Assembly (NCBI GenBank): GCA_904420045.1
Contig: CAJFTY010000012.1
Location: 27,766 to 91,765 of the forward strand
Direction: 5' to 3'
From: Candidatus Metaruminococcus caecorum
GTDB lineage: Bacteria; Bacillota; Clostridia; Oscillospirales; Ruminococcaceae
Length of the DNA: 64,000 nt
A program made the translations under genes and the position numbers. The notes below the pieces were generated by a model, which did not search any database, was not told the DNA's origin, and was given only the letters and a program-made list of their open reading frames with translations. Each line of letters starts with the position of its first letter. Positions within the stretch are counted from its first letter, which is position 1. This document shows, in pieces, positions 19,444 through 28,900 of this stretch.

Positions 19444-19495
19444 GAATTTCTGTATAATTCTTTGAAAAAACAAATTAGAATGGAGATTATTGGAC

Positions 19496-20263
19496 ATGAA
19501 CAAAGCACTTCGCAAAGCCGTCATCGCCGGCAACTGGAAAATGAACAAAACCCGCCCCGAAGCCAAAGCCCTGGTGGAAGAGTTAAAGCCCCTGGTCAAA
19601 GACGCCGGCTGTGACGTGGTGGTCTGCGTACCCTTCACCAACCTGGAGACCGTTTTAGACGCTGCCAAAGGCAGCAACATTAAAGTGGGCGCTCAGAACT
19701 GCCACTTTGAAAAATCCGGCGCGTTCACCGGCGAGATTTCCGCCGACATGCTCACCGAGATGGGCGTGGAGTATGTGGTCATCGGCCACTCCGAGCGCCG
19801 CCAGTATTTCGGCGAGACAGACGCGACCGTCAACAAACGCACCAAAGCCGCCCTGGCCGCGGGCCTGACCGTCATCCTCTGCGTGGGTGAAATGCTGGAG
19901 GATCGGGAGGCCGGCATTACCGACGAGCTGGTAGCTCTGCAGACCAAAGTTGCTTTGAAAGACGTGACCAAGGAGCAGCTTGCCAAGGTAATCATCGCCT
20001 ATGAACCCGTGTGGGCCATCGGCACTGGTAAAACCGCCACTGCACAGCAGGCGAATGAAGTCTGCGCAGTTATCCGTGCTACCATCGAAAAGGTGTATGA
20101 CAAAGCGGCGGCAGACGCTATGACCATTCAGTACGGTGGCTCCATGAACGCAGGCAACGCCGCGGAGCTGCTGGCGCAGCCCGACGTGGACGGCGGCCTG
20201 ATCGGCGGCGCTTCCCTGAAAGCCCCTGATTTCTCTGTAATCGTGGACGCGGCTAGCAAATAG
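19496..20263 (+). CDS. tpiA: Triosephosphate isomerase
   Basis: Interconverts dihydroxyacetone phosphate and glyceraldehyde-3-phosphate. [10 protein letters not shown] holds the active-site Lys, [13 protein letters not shown] the catalytic His, and [15 protein letters not shown] the catalytic Glu and flexible loop; [18 protein letters not shown] closes the barrel. 255 residues from the ATG at 19496; a TTG two codons earlier is possible. The stop codon TAG is the first three bases of an inserted repeat element, so the natural C-terminus may once have differed. Confidence 0.97.
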   Translation: MNKALRKAVIAGNWKMNKTRPEAKALVEELKPLVKDAGCDVVVCVPFTNLETVLDAAKGSNIKVGAQNCHFEKSGAFTGEISADMLTEMGVEYVVIGHSERRQYFGETDATVNKRTKAALAAGLTVILCVGEMLEDREAGITDELVALQTKVALKDVTKEQLAKVIIAYEPVWAIGTGKTATAQQANEVCAVIRATIEKVYDKAAADAMTIQYGGSMNAGNAAELLAQPDVDGGLIGGASLKAPDFSVIVDAASK

Positions 20264-20345
20264 GATTTTTCGGGTCGAAAAATCCATTGGGAAAAATGAC
20301 TTTCGGCGCAAGGCGCCTCCGGCATATCTGCCGACGTCATTTTTC
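20261..20345 (+). repeat. Hairpin-cloverleaf repeat, copy 1 of the tpiA-gpmI spacer (supplies tpiA stop codon)
   Basis: It starts with TAGGATTTTTCG, whose TAG ends tpiA. The leading hairpin has 10-base arms and a 3-base loop (20263-20285). The body has a perfect outer stem GAAAAATGAC (20291-20300) / GTCATTTTTC (20336-20345) enclosing GGCGC-AAG-GCGCC (20305-20317) and CGGCA-TATC-TGCCG (20320-20333). Confidence 0.85.
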
Positions 20346-20370
20346 AGCAGCCCCAGCTTACGTGCACCAA

Positions 20371-20454
20371 ATAGGATTTGGGGCCCAAAAATCCATTGGG
20401 AAAAATGACCTTCGGCGCACAGCGCCTCCGGCATATCTGTCGGCATCATTTTTC
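20371..20454 (+). repeat. Hairpin-cloverleaf repeat, copy 2 of the tpiA-gpmI spacer
   Basis: Same orientation as copy 1, 110 bases downstream. The leading hairpin GGATTTGGG/CCCAAAAATCC is imperfect. The outer stem GAAAAATGA (20400-20408) / TCATTTTTC (20446-20454) encloses GGCGC-ACA-GCGCC and CGGCA-TATC-TGTCG. The single change in the last arm keeps a G-U pair. Confidence 0.85.
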
Positions 20455-20481
20455 AGTTCATCCAGCCTGGGCGCACAAACC

Positions 20482-20502
20482 GGTTTTTCGGATCGAAAAT
20501 CC
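20482..20502 (+). repeat. Remnant of the repeat: leading hairpin only
   Basis: GGTTTTTCG-GAT-CGAAAATCC keeps the leading-hairpin layout with one mismatch. No cloverleaf follows; the gpmI ribosome-binding site begins about 20 bases later. Confidence 0.5.
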
Positions 20503-20535
20503 ATCTTCCCTGTATTTTTAGAAAGGACTTACAGT

Positions 20536-22050
20536 ATGAAAAAACCTTTGGCTCTAATCATTATGGACGGCTTCGGTAAAAACGACAGCGACTATGGAAA
20601 TGCCATCAAAGCCGCCGCTACTCCAAACTTGGATAAAATCTTCGCGGAAAATCCCATGACCTACATCGGCGCGTCCGGTATGAATGTGGGGCTCCCCGAC
20701 GGGCAGATGGGCAACTCCGAGGTTGGCCACACCAACATCGGCGCGGGGCGCATCGTGTATCAAGAGCTCACCCGAATCACCAAGTCGATCCAGGACGGAG
20801 ATTTCTTTGAAAATCCCGCATTTTTGGGCGCGGTGGAAAACTGCAAAAAAAACGGAGGCGCTCTGCACCTGATGGGCCTTATGTCCGACGGCGGTGTGCA
20901 CAGCCACAATTCTCACCTGTACGGATTGGTGGAGCTCGCCAAGCGGGCCGGCCTGGAAAAAGTCTACATCCACGCGTTTATGGACGGGCGGGACGTTCCC
21001 CCCACCTCCGGCGTGGAGTTTATCAAAGACTGCCAGAACAAGCTTGCTCAAATCGGCGTTGGTAAAATTGCCACTGTTATGGGCCGCTATTATGTCATGG
21101 ACCGCGACAACCGCTGGGAGCGAGTGGAAAAAGCCTATGCCGCCATGGTCTACGGCGAAGGCAACCAGAACCCCGATCCCGCCGCCGCGGTGGAAGCTTC
21201 TTATAAAGAGGATGTGACCGATGAGTTCATCGTTCCCACCGTCTGCGAGCAAAATGCTCAAATCCAAGCAAACGACAGCGTGATCTTCTTTAACTTCCGG
21301 CCCGACCGGGCGCGGGAGATCACCCGTACCCTGGTGGATCCCGGCTTTACCGGGTTTGAGCGCAAAAACGGGCTGTTTCCCCTGTACTATGTGTGCATGA
21401 CGCAGTACGACGCTACCATGCCTAATGTGCAGGTGGCCTTCAAGCCCCAGGAGCTGACCCATACTTTCGGCGAGTACATCAGCGAAAAGGGCCTGACTCA
21501 GCTTAGGATTGCCGAGACGGAAAAATACGCCCATGTGACCTTCTTCTTCAACGGCGGCGTGGAGGCTCCCTTCCCGGGTGAGGATCGGGCGCTGATCAAC
21601 TCCCCCAAGGTTGCCACCTACGACTTAAAGCCCGAGATGAGCGCGTACGAGGTCACCGACGAAGTGCTCAAACGGATCGCTTCGGACAAATACGACGTCA
21701 TCATCTTAAACTACGCCAACTGCGACATGGTGGGACACACTGGTGTGTTTGAAGCAGCCGAAAAAGCGGTGGAAGCCGTGGACACCTGCGTTGGAAAAAT
21801 GGTGGATGCGATCCTCGGCAAAGGCGGCGTTGCACTGATTACCGCCGACCATGGAAACGCCGACAAGATGTACGAGGAGGACGGCTCTCCCTTCACCGCC
21901 CACACCACCAATCCTGTGCCTTTTGTGGTGGTCGGCAGGGACTGCCAGCTCCGGGAGGGCGGCCGCCTGGCCGACATCGCTCCCACGATGTTAAAAATCC
22001 TGGGCCTGCCCCAGCCCCCTGAAATGACCGGCGAAAGCCTGATCAAATAA
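20536..22050 (+). CDS. gpmI: 2,3-bisphosphoglycerate-independent phosphoglycerate mutase
   Basis: Mn-dependent alkaline-phosphatase-superfamily enzyme converting 3- to 2-phosphoglycerate. [13 protein letters not shown] has the first metal ligand, the phosphoserine region is [15 protein letters not shown], then [24 protein letters not shown] and [11 protein letters not shown]. 504 residues, normal. The ATG at 20536 is chosen because GAAAGGA lies 8 bases upstream; longer readings run through the repeat elements and are not protein-like. Last gene of pgk-tpiA-gpmI, followed by a strong terminator. Confidence 0.97.
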   Translation: MKKPLALIIMDGFGKNDSDYGNAIKAAATPNLDKIFAENPMTYIGASGMNVGLPDGQMGNSEVGHTNIGAGRIVYQELTRITKSIQDGDFFENPAFLGAVENCKKNGGALHLMGLMSDGGVHSHNSHLYGLVELAKRAGLEKVYIHAFMDGRDVPPTSGVEFIKDCQNKLAQIGVGKIATVMGRYYVMDRDNRWERVEKAYAAMVYGEGNQNPDPAAAVEASYKEDVTDEFIVPTVCEQNAQIQANDSVIFFNFRPDRAREITRTLVDPGFTGFERKNGLFPLYYVCMTQYDATMPNVQVAFKPQELTHTFGEYISEKGLTQLRIAETEKYAHVTFFFNGGVEAPFPGEDRALINSPKVATYDLKPEMSAYEVTDEVLKRIASDKYDVIILNYANCDMVGHTGVFEAAEKAVEAVDTCVGKMVDAILGKGGVALITADHGNADKMYEEDGSPFTAHTTNPVPFVVVGRDCQLREGGRLADIAPTMLKILGLPQPPEMTGESLIK

Positions 22051-22063
22051 ACAGATTATTGTT

Positions 22064-22097
22064 CCGCCTGAAGGGATCTCCTTTCAGGCGGTTTTTT
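22064..22097 (+). terminator. Terminator of the pgk-tpiA-gpmI operon
   Basis: CCGCCTGAA...TTTCAGGCGG stem (22064-22091) followed by six T, 14 bases after the gpmI stop codon. Confidence 0.9.
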
Positions 22098-22122
22098 CTT
22101 AGGAAAAGAAAGGATGGACACG

Positions 22123-22479
22123 ATGAAAAAATGGTATGACGAGGAGTATGAATTTACCGTCGAGGTGACCGGATTTCTCCGGGGCGACCACACCGAAGGG
22201 TATTGCCGCAACGGCGAGGAAATCGGCGATGTCTACACCTGCACCTATGGCTGCCCCGTAAATGCAGACGGCCAGGGGATCTGCTCCAAAACCATGATGA
22301 TGCTGTATCCCATTATGGAAGCGGTCCGCAGCGGCGGGGATCTGGAGAACATCGGCGGAACAGGCCGGTATAGCAAAGATCTGGTATGTCCGGACGGCTG
22401 TGTATTGTTTCGGCTGACGGCAAAAAAGCTGGGAAACGAAAACTTTTACAAGGGAAAATTCTTTATATCCGCTGAATGA
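22123..22479 (+). CDS. TIGR04076-like small conserved protein
   Basis: About 118 residues. The pattern CPVNADGQGICSKTMMMLYPIM followed by GTGRYSKDLVCPDGCVLFRLT resembles the TIGR04076 family of small proteins of unknown function, with several conserved Cys that could bind a metal. The ATG at 22123 has AAAGGA 8 bases upstream. It stands alone between the glycolytic operon and malQ. No signal peptide or membrane segment. Confidence 0.72.
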   Translation: MKKWYDEEYEFTVEVTGFLRGDHTEGYCRNGEEIGDVYTCTYGCPVNADGQGICSKTMMMLYPIMEAVRSGGDLENIGGTGRYSKDLVCPDGCVLFRLTAKKLGNENFYKGKFFISAE

Positions 22480-22610
22480 TCCACGTATTCTTCTTTTTCG
22501 AATAAAACAGTTGATAACCGGCAGATAAATTCGTACAATAGAGATAAAGAATGCGCGCCGGTGGGGAAAGGGGCCATCTCCTCCCTCCGCCGGATGTGAA
22601 AGGTGTGAGC

Positions 22611-24164
22611 ATGCAGATGAATCGTCTTGCAAAGCAGCCGCCCCTTCCCCGGGGATCGGGGATTTTACTGCCTGTTTTCAGCCTCCCTTCTCCATTCGGG
22701 ATCGGAACGCTGGGAAAAGAAGCCCGGCGGTTTATCAAGTTTCTGGCGGCGTCCGGCCAGCGGTACTGGCAGGTGCTCCCCATCGGGCCCACAAGCTATG
22801 GAGACAGCCCCTACCAGTCGTTTTCCGCCTTTGCGGGCAATCCCTATTTCATCGACCTGCCCGAGCTTGTAAAGCAAAACCTGTTGACTCCCGAAGAGGT
22901 GCAGTCCGCGGACTTTAGGCACGTTCCGGATCAGGTGGATTACGAAGCACTCGATCAAAACAGGCTTGACCTGCTCCGGCGGGCATATGAACATTCCCGG
23001 CATCGGGATACTCCAGCATATCAGGCGTTTTTAGAAGAAAACCAGTTCTGGCTGGGCGATTACAGCCTGTTTATGGCGCTGAAAGCCCTGTTCGGCGGGC
23101 GGGAATGGCTGTCCTGGCCCAAGGGCGTCCGCCTGCGGGAGCCGTCGGAGCTTACGCGCTACCGGGAAAAGCTCGCGGACGAAATCGACTTCTGGAATTT
23201 TTTGCAGTTCACCTTTGACCGCCAATGGAGCGATCTGAAGCAGTATGCCAACCGCAGAGGCGTGGAACTGATGGGGGATTTGCCCATCTATGTGGCTATG
23301 GACAGCGCGGATGTGTGGGCTCATGGAGAGCTGTTCCAGCTGGATCAGGAAAAGCGCCCTGTCCGGGTGGCGGGCGTTCCCCCGGATGCCTTTTCTGAAA
23401 CCGGGCAGCTGTGGGGAAATCCCCTGTACCGATGGGATGTAATGCGAAAAGACGACTACGCATGGTGGCGCAAGCGGATTGCCTTTTCCGCCAAGCGGTT
23501 TGACGCAATGCGGATCGACCACTTTATTGGAATCGTGCAGTATTACGCCATCCCGTCAGGAGAGGACACCGCTATGCACGGTGAATGGCTGCCCGGTCCC
23601 GGCGAGGAGCTGATCCAGGCGATCAACGCCGCCAAGGGGAGCTGCCGGATTGTGGCGGAGGATTTAGGATCTTTAACGCCTCAGGTGCGAGAGCTTCTAA
23701 TACGCACCGGCTACCCTGGGATGAAGGTGCTGGAATTCGCCTTTGACTCCGGCCCGGACAACGAGCATCTGCCCTGCCACTACCCCAAAAACATCGTAGC
23801 TTATTGCGGCACTCACGACAACGACACCCTGGCGGGATTTTTTGCCTCCAAAAAGCCGAAGGAGCTCGCCTTCGCAATGGAATACTTGTGCGCCAAAAAG
23901 CGCCGGGAGCTTCCCGCCCGGACGGTTCGCGCCCTGTTTGCCAGCAGCGCAGACACCGTGATGTTGCAGATGCAGGATCTGCTAAAGCTGGGGAGCGAAG
24001 CCAGAATCAACACCCCCTCCACCCTGGGGAACAACTGGCAATGGCGAATGACTCCCGGCATGCTCACCCCAAAGCTTGCAAAAAAGCTCAGAAAACTCAC
24101 CCGCACCTACGGGCGAGAGCGAAAGGAAGAAAAAGCCCATGAACCGGTTTCAAAAGGACGTTGA
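22611..24164 (+). CDS. malQ: 4-alpha-glucanotransferase (amylomaltase)
   Basis: GH77 enzyme that transfers malto-oligosaccharide segments, working with phosphorylase in glycogen breakdown. RGSGILLPVFSLPSPFGIGT at the N-terminus, WQVLPIGPTSYGDSPYQSFS near residue 60, MGDLPIYVAMDSADVW near 222, FDAMRIDHFIG (nucleophile Asp) near 300, IVAEDLGSLTP (acid/base Glu) near 346, and YCGTHDNDTLAGF are all clear. The ATG at 22611 has AAAGGTG just upstream; 517 residues. Its end overlaps glgP by 26 bases, indicating translational coupling. Confidence 0.95.
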   Translation: MQMNRLAKQPPLPRGSGILLPVFSLPSPFGIGTLGKEARRFIKFLAASGQRYWQVLPIGPTSYGDSPYQSFSAFAGNPYFIDLPELVKQNLLTPEEVQSADFRHVPDQVDYEALDQNRLDLLRRAYEHSRHRDTPAYQAFLEENQFWLGDYSLFMALKALFGGREWLSWPKGVRLREPSELTRYREKLADEIDFWNFLQFTFDRQWSDLKQYANRRGVELMGDLPIYVAMDSADVWAHGELFQLDQEKRPVRVAGVPPDAFSETGQLWGNPLYRWDVMRKDDYAWWRKRIAFSAKRFDAMRIDHFIGIVQYYAIPSGEDTAMHGEWLPGPGEELIQAINAAKGSCRIVAEDLGSLTPQVRELLIRTGYPGMKVLEFAFDSGPDNEHLPCHYPKNIVAYCGTHDNDTLAGFFASKKPKELAFAMEYLCAKKRRELPARTVRALFASSADTVMLQMQDLLKLGSEARINTPSTLGNNWQWRMTPGMLTPKLAKKLRKLTRTYGRERKEEKAHEPVSKGR

Positions 24165-26472
24165 GGCGTGTTTGGCACTTGATTTTCTCACCGACCTGTC
24201 CCACGCGAATCTCAAACAGCTGTACCAAGCGGTGTCTAAAGCGGCCATGAAGCAGACCGCGCCCCGCTGGCGGCAATCAAGCCCCAAAAAGACCGCCTGT
24301 TATTTTTCTGCGGAGTTTTTAGTGGGACGGCTACTGGAAAGCAACCTGCTGAACCTGGGTCTGTTGGAAGATTGCCGGAAGCTGCTGGCCAAGCGGGGGA
24401 TTTCCCTTTCCGTCTTTGAAGAGGTGGAGGACGCCGCCCTGGGCAACGGAGGTCTGGGCCGGCTGGCGGCCTGTTTTTTAGATTCCGCCGCCACCCACGG
24501 CATCCCTTTAAACGGCTACGGCATTCGGTACCAGTACGGGCTTTTTAAGCAGTCCTTTGCGGACGGCTTCCAGCGGGAGGCCCCCGACGACTGGCTGCAG
24601 TTTGGGGATCCCTGGTCGGTCCGGCGGGAGGAGGACGCCGTTACCGTGTCGTTTAAAGGGCAATCGGTGCGGGCGGTTCCCTATGATACCCCAGTGATTG
24701 GTTACGGCGGCAGAACGGTCAACACCCTGCGGCTGTGGCAAGCAGAACCGCTGCGCGCCTTTGATTTTGATTTATTTAACCGCCAGCAATACCGCAAGGC
24801 TGTTCAGGAGGACATCGACGCCCGGGCGATCTCCCGGGTGCTGTACCCCAACGACGATACAAACGAGGGGAAAAAGCTCCGGCTGAAACAACAGTACTTT
24901 TTTGCCAGCGCCTCGCTGCAGGATCTGATCCGGGCGTATAAAGCCCGGCACGGAGCAGACTTTTCCCATTTTCCCGAAGAATATGCCATCCAGCTAAACG
25001 ACACCCATCCGGTAGTGGCCATTCCGGAATTCATCCGCATCCTCACCAATGAGGAGGGCCTCCCCTTTGACGAGGCGCTGTCTCTCGCCCGGGCGACCTT
25101 CGCCTACACCAACCACACCATCATGGCGGAGGCGCTGGAAAAATGGTGGATTCCCCTGTTTCGGTCGGTGCTCCCCCAGGTGTACAAGGTGATCGTGCAG
25201 ATCAACGCCGCCCTGGAACAGGAGCTCGCCCAAAAACAGGTCCGCCCTGACCGGCGGGAGAGCTTTCGCATCCTGTCGGAGGAACAGATCCACATGGCAA
25301 GGCTGGCGGTTTTTGCCACACACTCCACCAACGGGGTGGCGAAAATCCACACGGGAATTTTAAAAAAATCCGCCCTGCACAACTGGTACCGGCTATACCC
25401 CAAACGGTTTAACAACAAGACCAACGGCATCACCCAGCGGCGGTGGCTCCTGCTATGCAACCCGGAGCTCTCCAGTTGGATCACCGAACGGATCGGCAAG
25501 GGATGGATCACAAACCTTACCCGTCTGAAAAAGCTGGAAGCATATGCAGACGACCCCGCTTCGCTGCTGGCGTTTTCGGAAATCAAGCGGATCAAAAAGC
25601 AGCAGCTTTGCGACTACATTCAGGAGCGGGAGGGCGTATTGTTAAGCCCCGACTTTTTATTTGACATCCAGGCCAAACGCCTGCACGAGTACAAGCGGCA
25701 GCTTTTAAACGCCTTTTCCATCCTGGACATCTACTACGGGATTCAAGAGGGCCGGATCAAAGCGTTTTATCCCACGGTGTTTTTGTTCGGCGCTAAGGCG
25801 GCTCCCGGCTATTTCAGGGCGAAGGCGGTAATTAAATTCATCAACGAGATCGCCCGGATGGTCAACGCCGATCCTGCGATGGAACACAAACTCAAGGTGG
25901 TGTTTGTGCAGAACTACAACGTCTCCTACGCGCAAAAGCTTATGCCCGCCGCGGAGGTGTCCGAGCAGATCTCCACCGCCGGAACCGAGGCCTCCGGCAC
26001 CGGGAACATGAAATTCATGTTAAACGGCGCGGTGACGCTGGGAACCCTGGACGGCGCCAACGTGGAGATTGTAGAGCAGGCGGGAGCGGAAAACAACTAC
26101 ATCTTTGGCGCCCGGGTGGAGGAGCTGGAAGCTCTAAACGGTTCTTATGACCCGAACGATCTGTATCAAAAGGAGCCCCGGATCAAACGGGTGGTGGACA
26201 CTCTGGTGGACGGGACGCTGGACGACGGCGGCACCGGCATGTTCCAGGAGCTGTACGACGCCCTGCTCAAGGGGGCCAGCTGGCACAAGCCCGATCACTA
26301 TTTTGTGCTGCTGGACTTTCTACCCTACTGCGAGGCAAAACTCAAGGCAAACGCCGATTACCAGGATTCCATGGCGTTTGCCCGCAAATGCCTCATAAAC
26401 ACTGCCAATGCCGGGCGGTTTTCCAGCGACCGAACGGTCAAGGAGTATGCCAAAAAAATCTGGCGGGTGTAA
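24139..26472 (+). CDS. glgP: Glycogen/starch/alpha-glucan phosphorylase
   Basis: PLP-dependent GT35 enzyme releasing glucose-1-phosphate from glycogen. DAALGNGGLGRLAACFLDS near residue 95, QLNDTHPVVAIPE near 290, VFVQNYNVSYAQKLMPAAEV near 590 and EASGTGNMKFMLNGAVTLGT (the PLP Lys) near 620 are present. 777 residues, slightly shorter than E. coli enzymes but complete. The ATG at 24139 lies inside the end of malQ with AAAGGA upstream. malQ-glgP forms the catabolic counterpart of glgBCDA. Confidence 0.96.
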   Translation: MNRFQKDVEACLALDFLTDLSHANLKQLYQAVSKAAMKQTAPRWRQSSPKKTACYFSAEFLVGRLLESNLLNLGLLEDCRKLLAKRGISLSVFEEVEDAALGNGGLGRLAACFLDSAATHGIPLNGYGIRYQYGLFKQSFADGFQREAPDDWLQFGDPWSVRREEDAVTVSFKGQSVRAVPYDTPVIGYGGRTVNTLRLWQAEPLRAFDFDLFNRQQYRKAVQEDIDARAISRVLYPNDDTNEGKKLRLKQQYFFASASLQDLIRAYKARHGADFSHFPEEYAIQLNDTHPVVAIPEFIRILTNEEGLPFDEALSLARATFAYTNHTIMAEALEKWWIPLFRSVLPQVYKVIVQINAALEQELAQKQVRPDRRESFRILSEEQIHMARLAVFATHSTNGVAKIHTGILKKSALHNWYRLYPKRFNNKTNGITQRRWLLLCNPELSSWITERIGKGWITNLTRLKKLEAYADDPASLLAFSEIKRIKKQQLCDYIQEREGVLLSPDFLFDIQAKRLHEYKRQLLNAFSILDIYYGIQEGRIKAFYPTVFLFGAKAAPGYFRAKAVIKFINEIARMVNADPAMEHKLKVVFVQNYNVSYAQKLMPAAEVSEQISTAGTEASGTGNMKFMLNGAVTLGTLDGANVEIVEQAGAENNYIFGARVEELEALNGSYDPNDLYQKEPRIKRVVDTLVDGTLDDGGTGMFQELYDALLKGASWHKPDHYFVLLDFLPYCEAKLKANADYQDSMAFARKCLINTANAGRFSSDRTVKEYAKKIWRV

Positions 26473-26491
26473 CATTTCACCCCATTCTGTT

Positions 26492-26535
26492 AAAACCCCC
26501 GGAGAGAGGAGCGTGTTCCTCTCTCCGGGGGTTTT
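26492..26535. terminator. Bidirectional terminator between glgP and the ECF operon
   Basis: Long stem AAAACCCCCGGAGAGAGGA and its complement with a six-base loop, A-rich on the left and T-rich on the right. It serves two convergent transcripts. Confidence 0.92.
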
Positions 26536-26543
26536 GTTCGCCG

Positions 26544-27227
26544 TCACGATTCGTACAGTCCGTATTTTGTAATCATCCGGGATAAAATTTTGTTCATGGG
26601 GATATAAAACGCCAGCAGAAATACCACGTTGGACACCATATAGACCACCGTGGTGGGAAAAGAGGTGAGCAATACCGCCAGATACCGGTTGAGATCAAAT
26701 CCCCCGCCGCCGGTGAACAGCGCCGTCCAACTGTCCATCACCGCCGAATACAGCGCCCCCGCAAAAATTCCATACAGGGGCAAAAGCCCCCACCAGTATT
26801 TTTTCAGGGGCTTTTTAAGCGCTCCCGCCAGCAGGCCGATCACGCCCCAGCCGAACATTTGAAAAGGCGTCCAGGGGCCCTGTCCGAACAGGAAGTTCGA
26901 CAGCACCGCGGAAAACGAACCGATTAAAAAACCGGCCTCGCCCCCCAGGTACAACGCCGCCAGGATCACAATGGCGGCCACCGGCTTAAAGTGCGGAAAC
27001 AGGGCGAACGCCGCCCGGCTCCCCACCGAAATCGCCGTGAGCGCGGCGATCAGAGTAAGCTCCCGCGCCCTGACCTTTCGGTTTTCAAAGCGCAGGTAAA
27101 AGGGGACGCAGGATAAAAGCGCTACTCCAAAGGCCGCTGGCGCGTACTGTCCGGTCAAAAGGCCGATAAAGATCACACACGGGATCCCCAGCACAAGGAT
27201 TCCCCATCCAATCAGCGTTCGTTTCAT
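26544..27227 (-). CDS. ECF transporter S component, probable corrinoid/cobalamin type
   Basis: Substrate-binding membrane subunit of an energy-coupling-factor importer, 227 residues with about seven hydrophobic segments. The RELTLIAALTAISVGSRAAF segment near residue 53 is the conserved region for EcfT docking. The start codon overlaps the TGA of the ATPase gene (ATGA) with GGGAGGAAG upstream, so translation is coupled. It resembles CbrT-like S components. The specificity is inferred from the cobalamin riboswitch heading the operon and the intrinsic-factor-like proteins, not from binding residues. Confidence 0.85.
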   Translation of the reverse strand: MKRTLIGWGILVLGIPCVIFIGLLTGQYAPAAFGVALLSCVPFYLRFENRKVRARELTLIAALTAISVGSRAAFALFPHFKPVAAIVILAALYLGGEAGFLIGSFSAVLSNFLFGQGPWTPFQMFGWGVIGLLAGALKKPLKKYWWGLLPLYGIFAGALYSAVMDSWTALFTGGGGFDLNRYLAVLLTSFPTTVVYMVSNVVFLLAFYIPMNKILSRMITKYGLYES

Positions 27228-28900
27228 GACTTCCTCCCGTTGAGGCGGCAGAGCTCCGCCACCTGTTCGCAGGTCACCGCGCCGGGATACAGGCTCCGGG
27301 CGATCCGGTTGGCGGCGGTGGTGTAAAAGGTGTTCTGTCGGAAAAAGTCCTCCGGCACATCCTGGGACACCACTTCCCCGTCGAAAAACAGTCCGCACCG
27401 GTCCGCATTTTTGCAGGCGAACTCCACGTCGTGAGTCACCATGAGAATGGTGAGGCCCTGCGCCTTCAGCTCCCCTAAAATTCCGCTGAGTGCGTCCTTG
27501 GCGAAAGCATCGATTCCCTTGGTGGGCTCGTCCAACAGCAGGATCCTGGGCTTGAGCAGCAGCATCTTGGCCAACGCGCACTTTTGCTGCTCCCCGCCCG
27601 ACAGATCATACGGGTGCCGGGACAAAAGTTCCTCAATTCCCAACTGGGCGCAGACCTGTCCCGTCAGGGAGCTCAGCTCTTCCCGGCTGTACCCCACCGC
27701 CTTGCCGATCTCCTCAAAGTCCTCCCGCACGGTGCTTTTTAAAAATACCGTCTGCGGATTTTGAGGCAGGTACGCTAGATTGTGACAGTAAAGCTCTTTG
27801 GAGGACTGCTCCCCAATCTTTTTTCCGTTGACCAGCGCCTTGCCCCGATAGGGCTTGAGCAGCCCGCTCATCACCCCCATAGCGGTGGTCTTGCCCGTGC
27901 CGTTGCCTCCCAGCAGACAGTAGGTCTCTCCCTCCCAGACGGTGAGGTTTACCCCCCGCAGCACGTCGGGAAGACTGCGTTCATACCGAAACCAGATGTT
28001 TTTGAGCTCCACCGCCGGCTGGTTTAAGTGAGAATACGGGGCCCGCTCAAGCTCCGGGACATCTCCGCGATAGGTCTGCTCCAAAAACGCCCGGCCCTCC
28101 CGCACAGTCAGGGGGCTTTCGCCGGATTCCCCCAGCAGATCAAAGATCCGCGCCGCGCTGGACAGGGCCCGGAGCATGGGGTGGCCGGGCGCCCGCTCCC
28201 GCAGCGCGGGGGCGAGCCGGCGGGGCGAAGAATCCGCCAAAAGCGTTCCGTTTTCCATTACCAGCACCCGGTCTGCGATGGGGAACACATCCTCCAGCCG
28301 GTGTTCCGCCAACAGGATGGTCAGCCCCAGCTCCCGGTTGAGTTTTTGCAGGGTGGCAATAAAATCCGCCGCCGCGATGGGGTCAAGCTGGGAGGTAGGC
28401 TCGTCCAGCAACAAAATGTTCGGCTGCATCACCATCACCGAGGCCAGGTTTAAAATCTGCTTCTGCCCGCCGGAAAGCTCCGCCACCGGGCGGCGGAACC
28501 AGTCCTGAATACCGAAAAAGCTGGCCATCTCCCCCACCCGGCGGCGAATGACCGGCGCGGGGAGTCCCAGGCTTTCCAGCCCAAAGGACAGCTCGTGCCA
28601 GACCTTGTCGGTCACCGCCTGGTTATCCGGATTTTGCAGAACATACCCGATCTCACAGGCGGCAGTCCGATCGTTTAGCTCCTGCTGGTCCACACCGCCG
28701 TACAGGATGGTTCCCGTCTTGGTTCCATGGGGGGCAAGCTCCCGCTTGAGCAGCTTAAGCAAAGTGGTTTTGCCGCATCCCGACTGGCCGCACAGCAGGA
28801 TGAACTCCCCGCTGTGGATGGTCAAGTTTACGCCGTCCAGGGCGGGAGTCTCCCGCTCCGGATAGGTAAAACTCAGATTCTGGATTGCAAATACTTCCAT
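27224..28900 (-). CDS. ECF transporter ATPase, two fused ATP-binding domains
   Basis: A 558-residue protein joining EcfA1- and EcfA2-like domains. Domain 1 has Walker A GQSGCGKTT near residue 34, signature LSGGQKQI near 142 and Walker B ILLLDEPTSQLDP. Domain 2 has GGNGTGKTT near 326, LSGGEQQKCALAK near 435 and ILLLDEPTKGIDA. The ATG at 28900 has GGAGG 10 bases upstream; the gene overlaps the end of ecfT by 28 bases. It powers the S component and EcfT of the same operon. Confidence 0.93.
   Translation of the reverse strand: MEVFAIQNLSFTYPERETPALDGVNLTIHSGEFILLCGQSGCGKTTLLKLLKRELAPHGTKTGTILYGGVDQQELNDRTAACEIGYVLQNPDNQAVTDKVWHELSFGLESLGLPAPVIRRRVGEMASFFGIQDWFRRPVAELSGGQKQILNLASVMVMQPNILLLDEPTSQLDPIAAADFIATLQKLNRELGLTILLAEHRLEDVFPIADRVLVMENGTLLADSSPRRLAPALRERAPGHPMLRALSSAARIFDLLGESGESPLTVREGRAFLEQTYRGDVPELERAPYSHLNQPAVELKNIWFRYERSLPDVLRGVNLTVWEGETYCLLGGNGTGKTTAMGVMSGLLKPYRGKALVNGKKIGEQSSKELYCHNLAYLPQNPQTVFLKSTVREDFEEIGKAVGYSREELSSLTGQVCAQLGIEELLSRHPYDLSGGEQQKCALAKMLLLKPRILLLDEPTKGIDAFAKDALSGILGELKAQGLTILMVTHDVEFACKNADRCGLFFDGEVVSQDVPEDFFRQNTFYTTAANRIARSLYPGAVTCEQVAELCRLNGRKS

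Noticed and set aside
19453..19458. TATAAT upstream of tpiA as a separate promoter
   Set aside because: No acceptable -35 box lies 16-18 bases upstream; the gene is better explained as part of the pgk operon.
17950..19680. Long open frame (about 576 codons) on the minus strand opposite degV, pgk and tpiA
   Set aside because: It is antisense to three clear glycolytic or DegV genes, has no family signature, and arises from the GC-rich third-position bias of the real genes.
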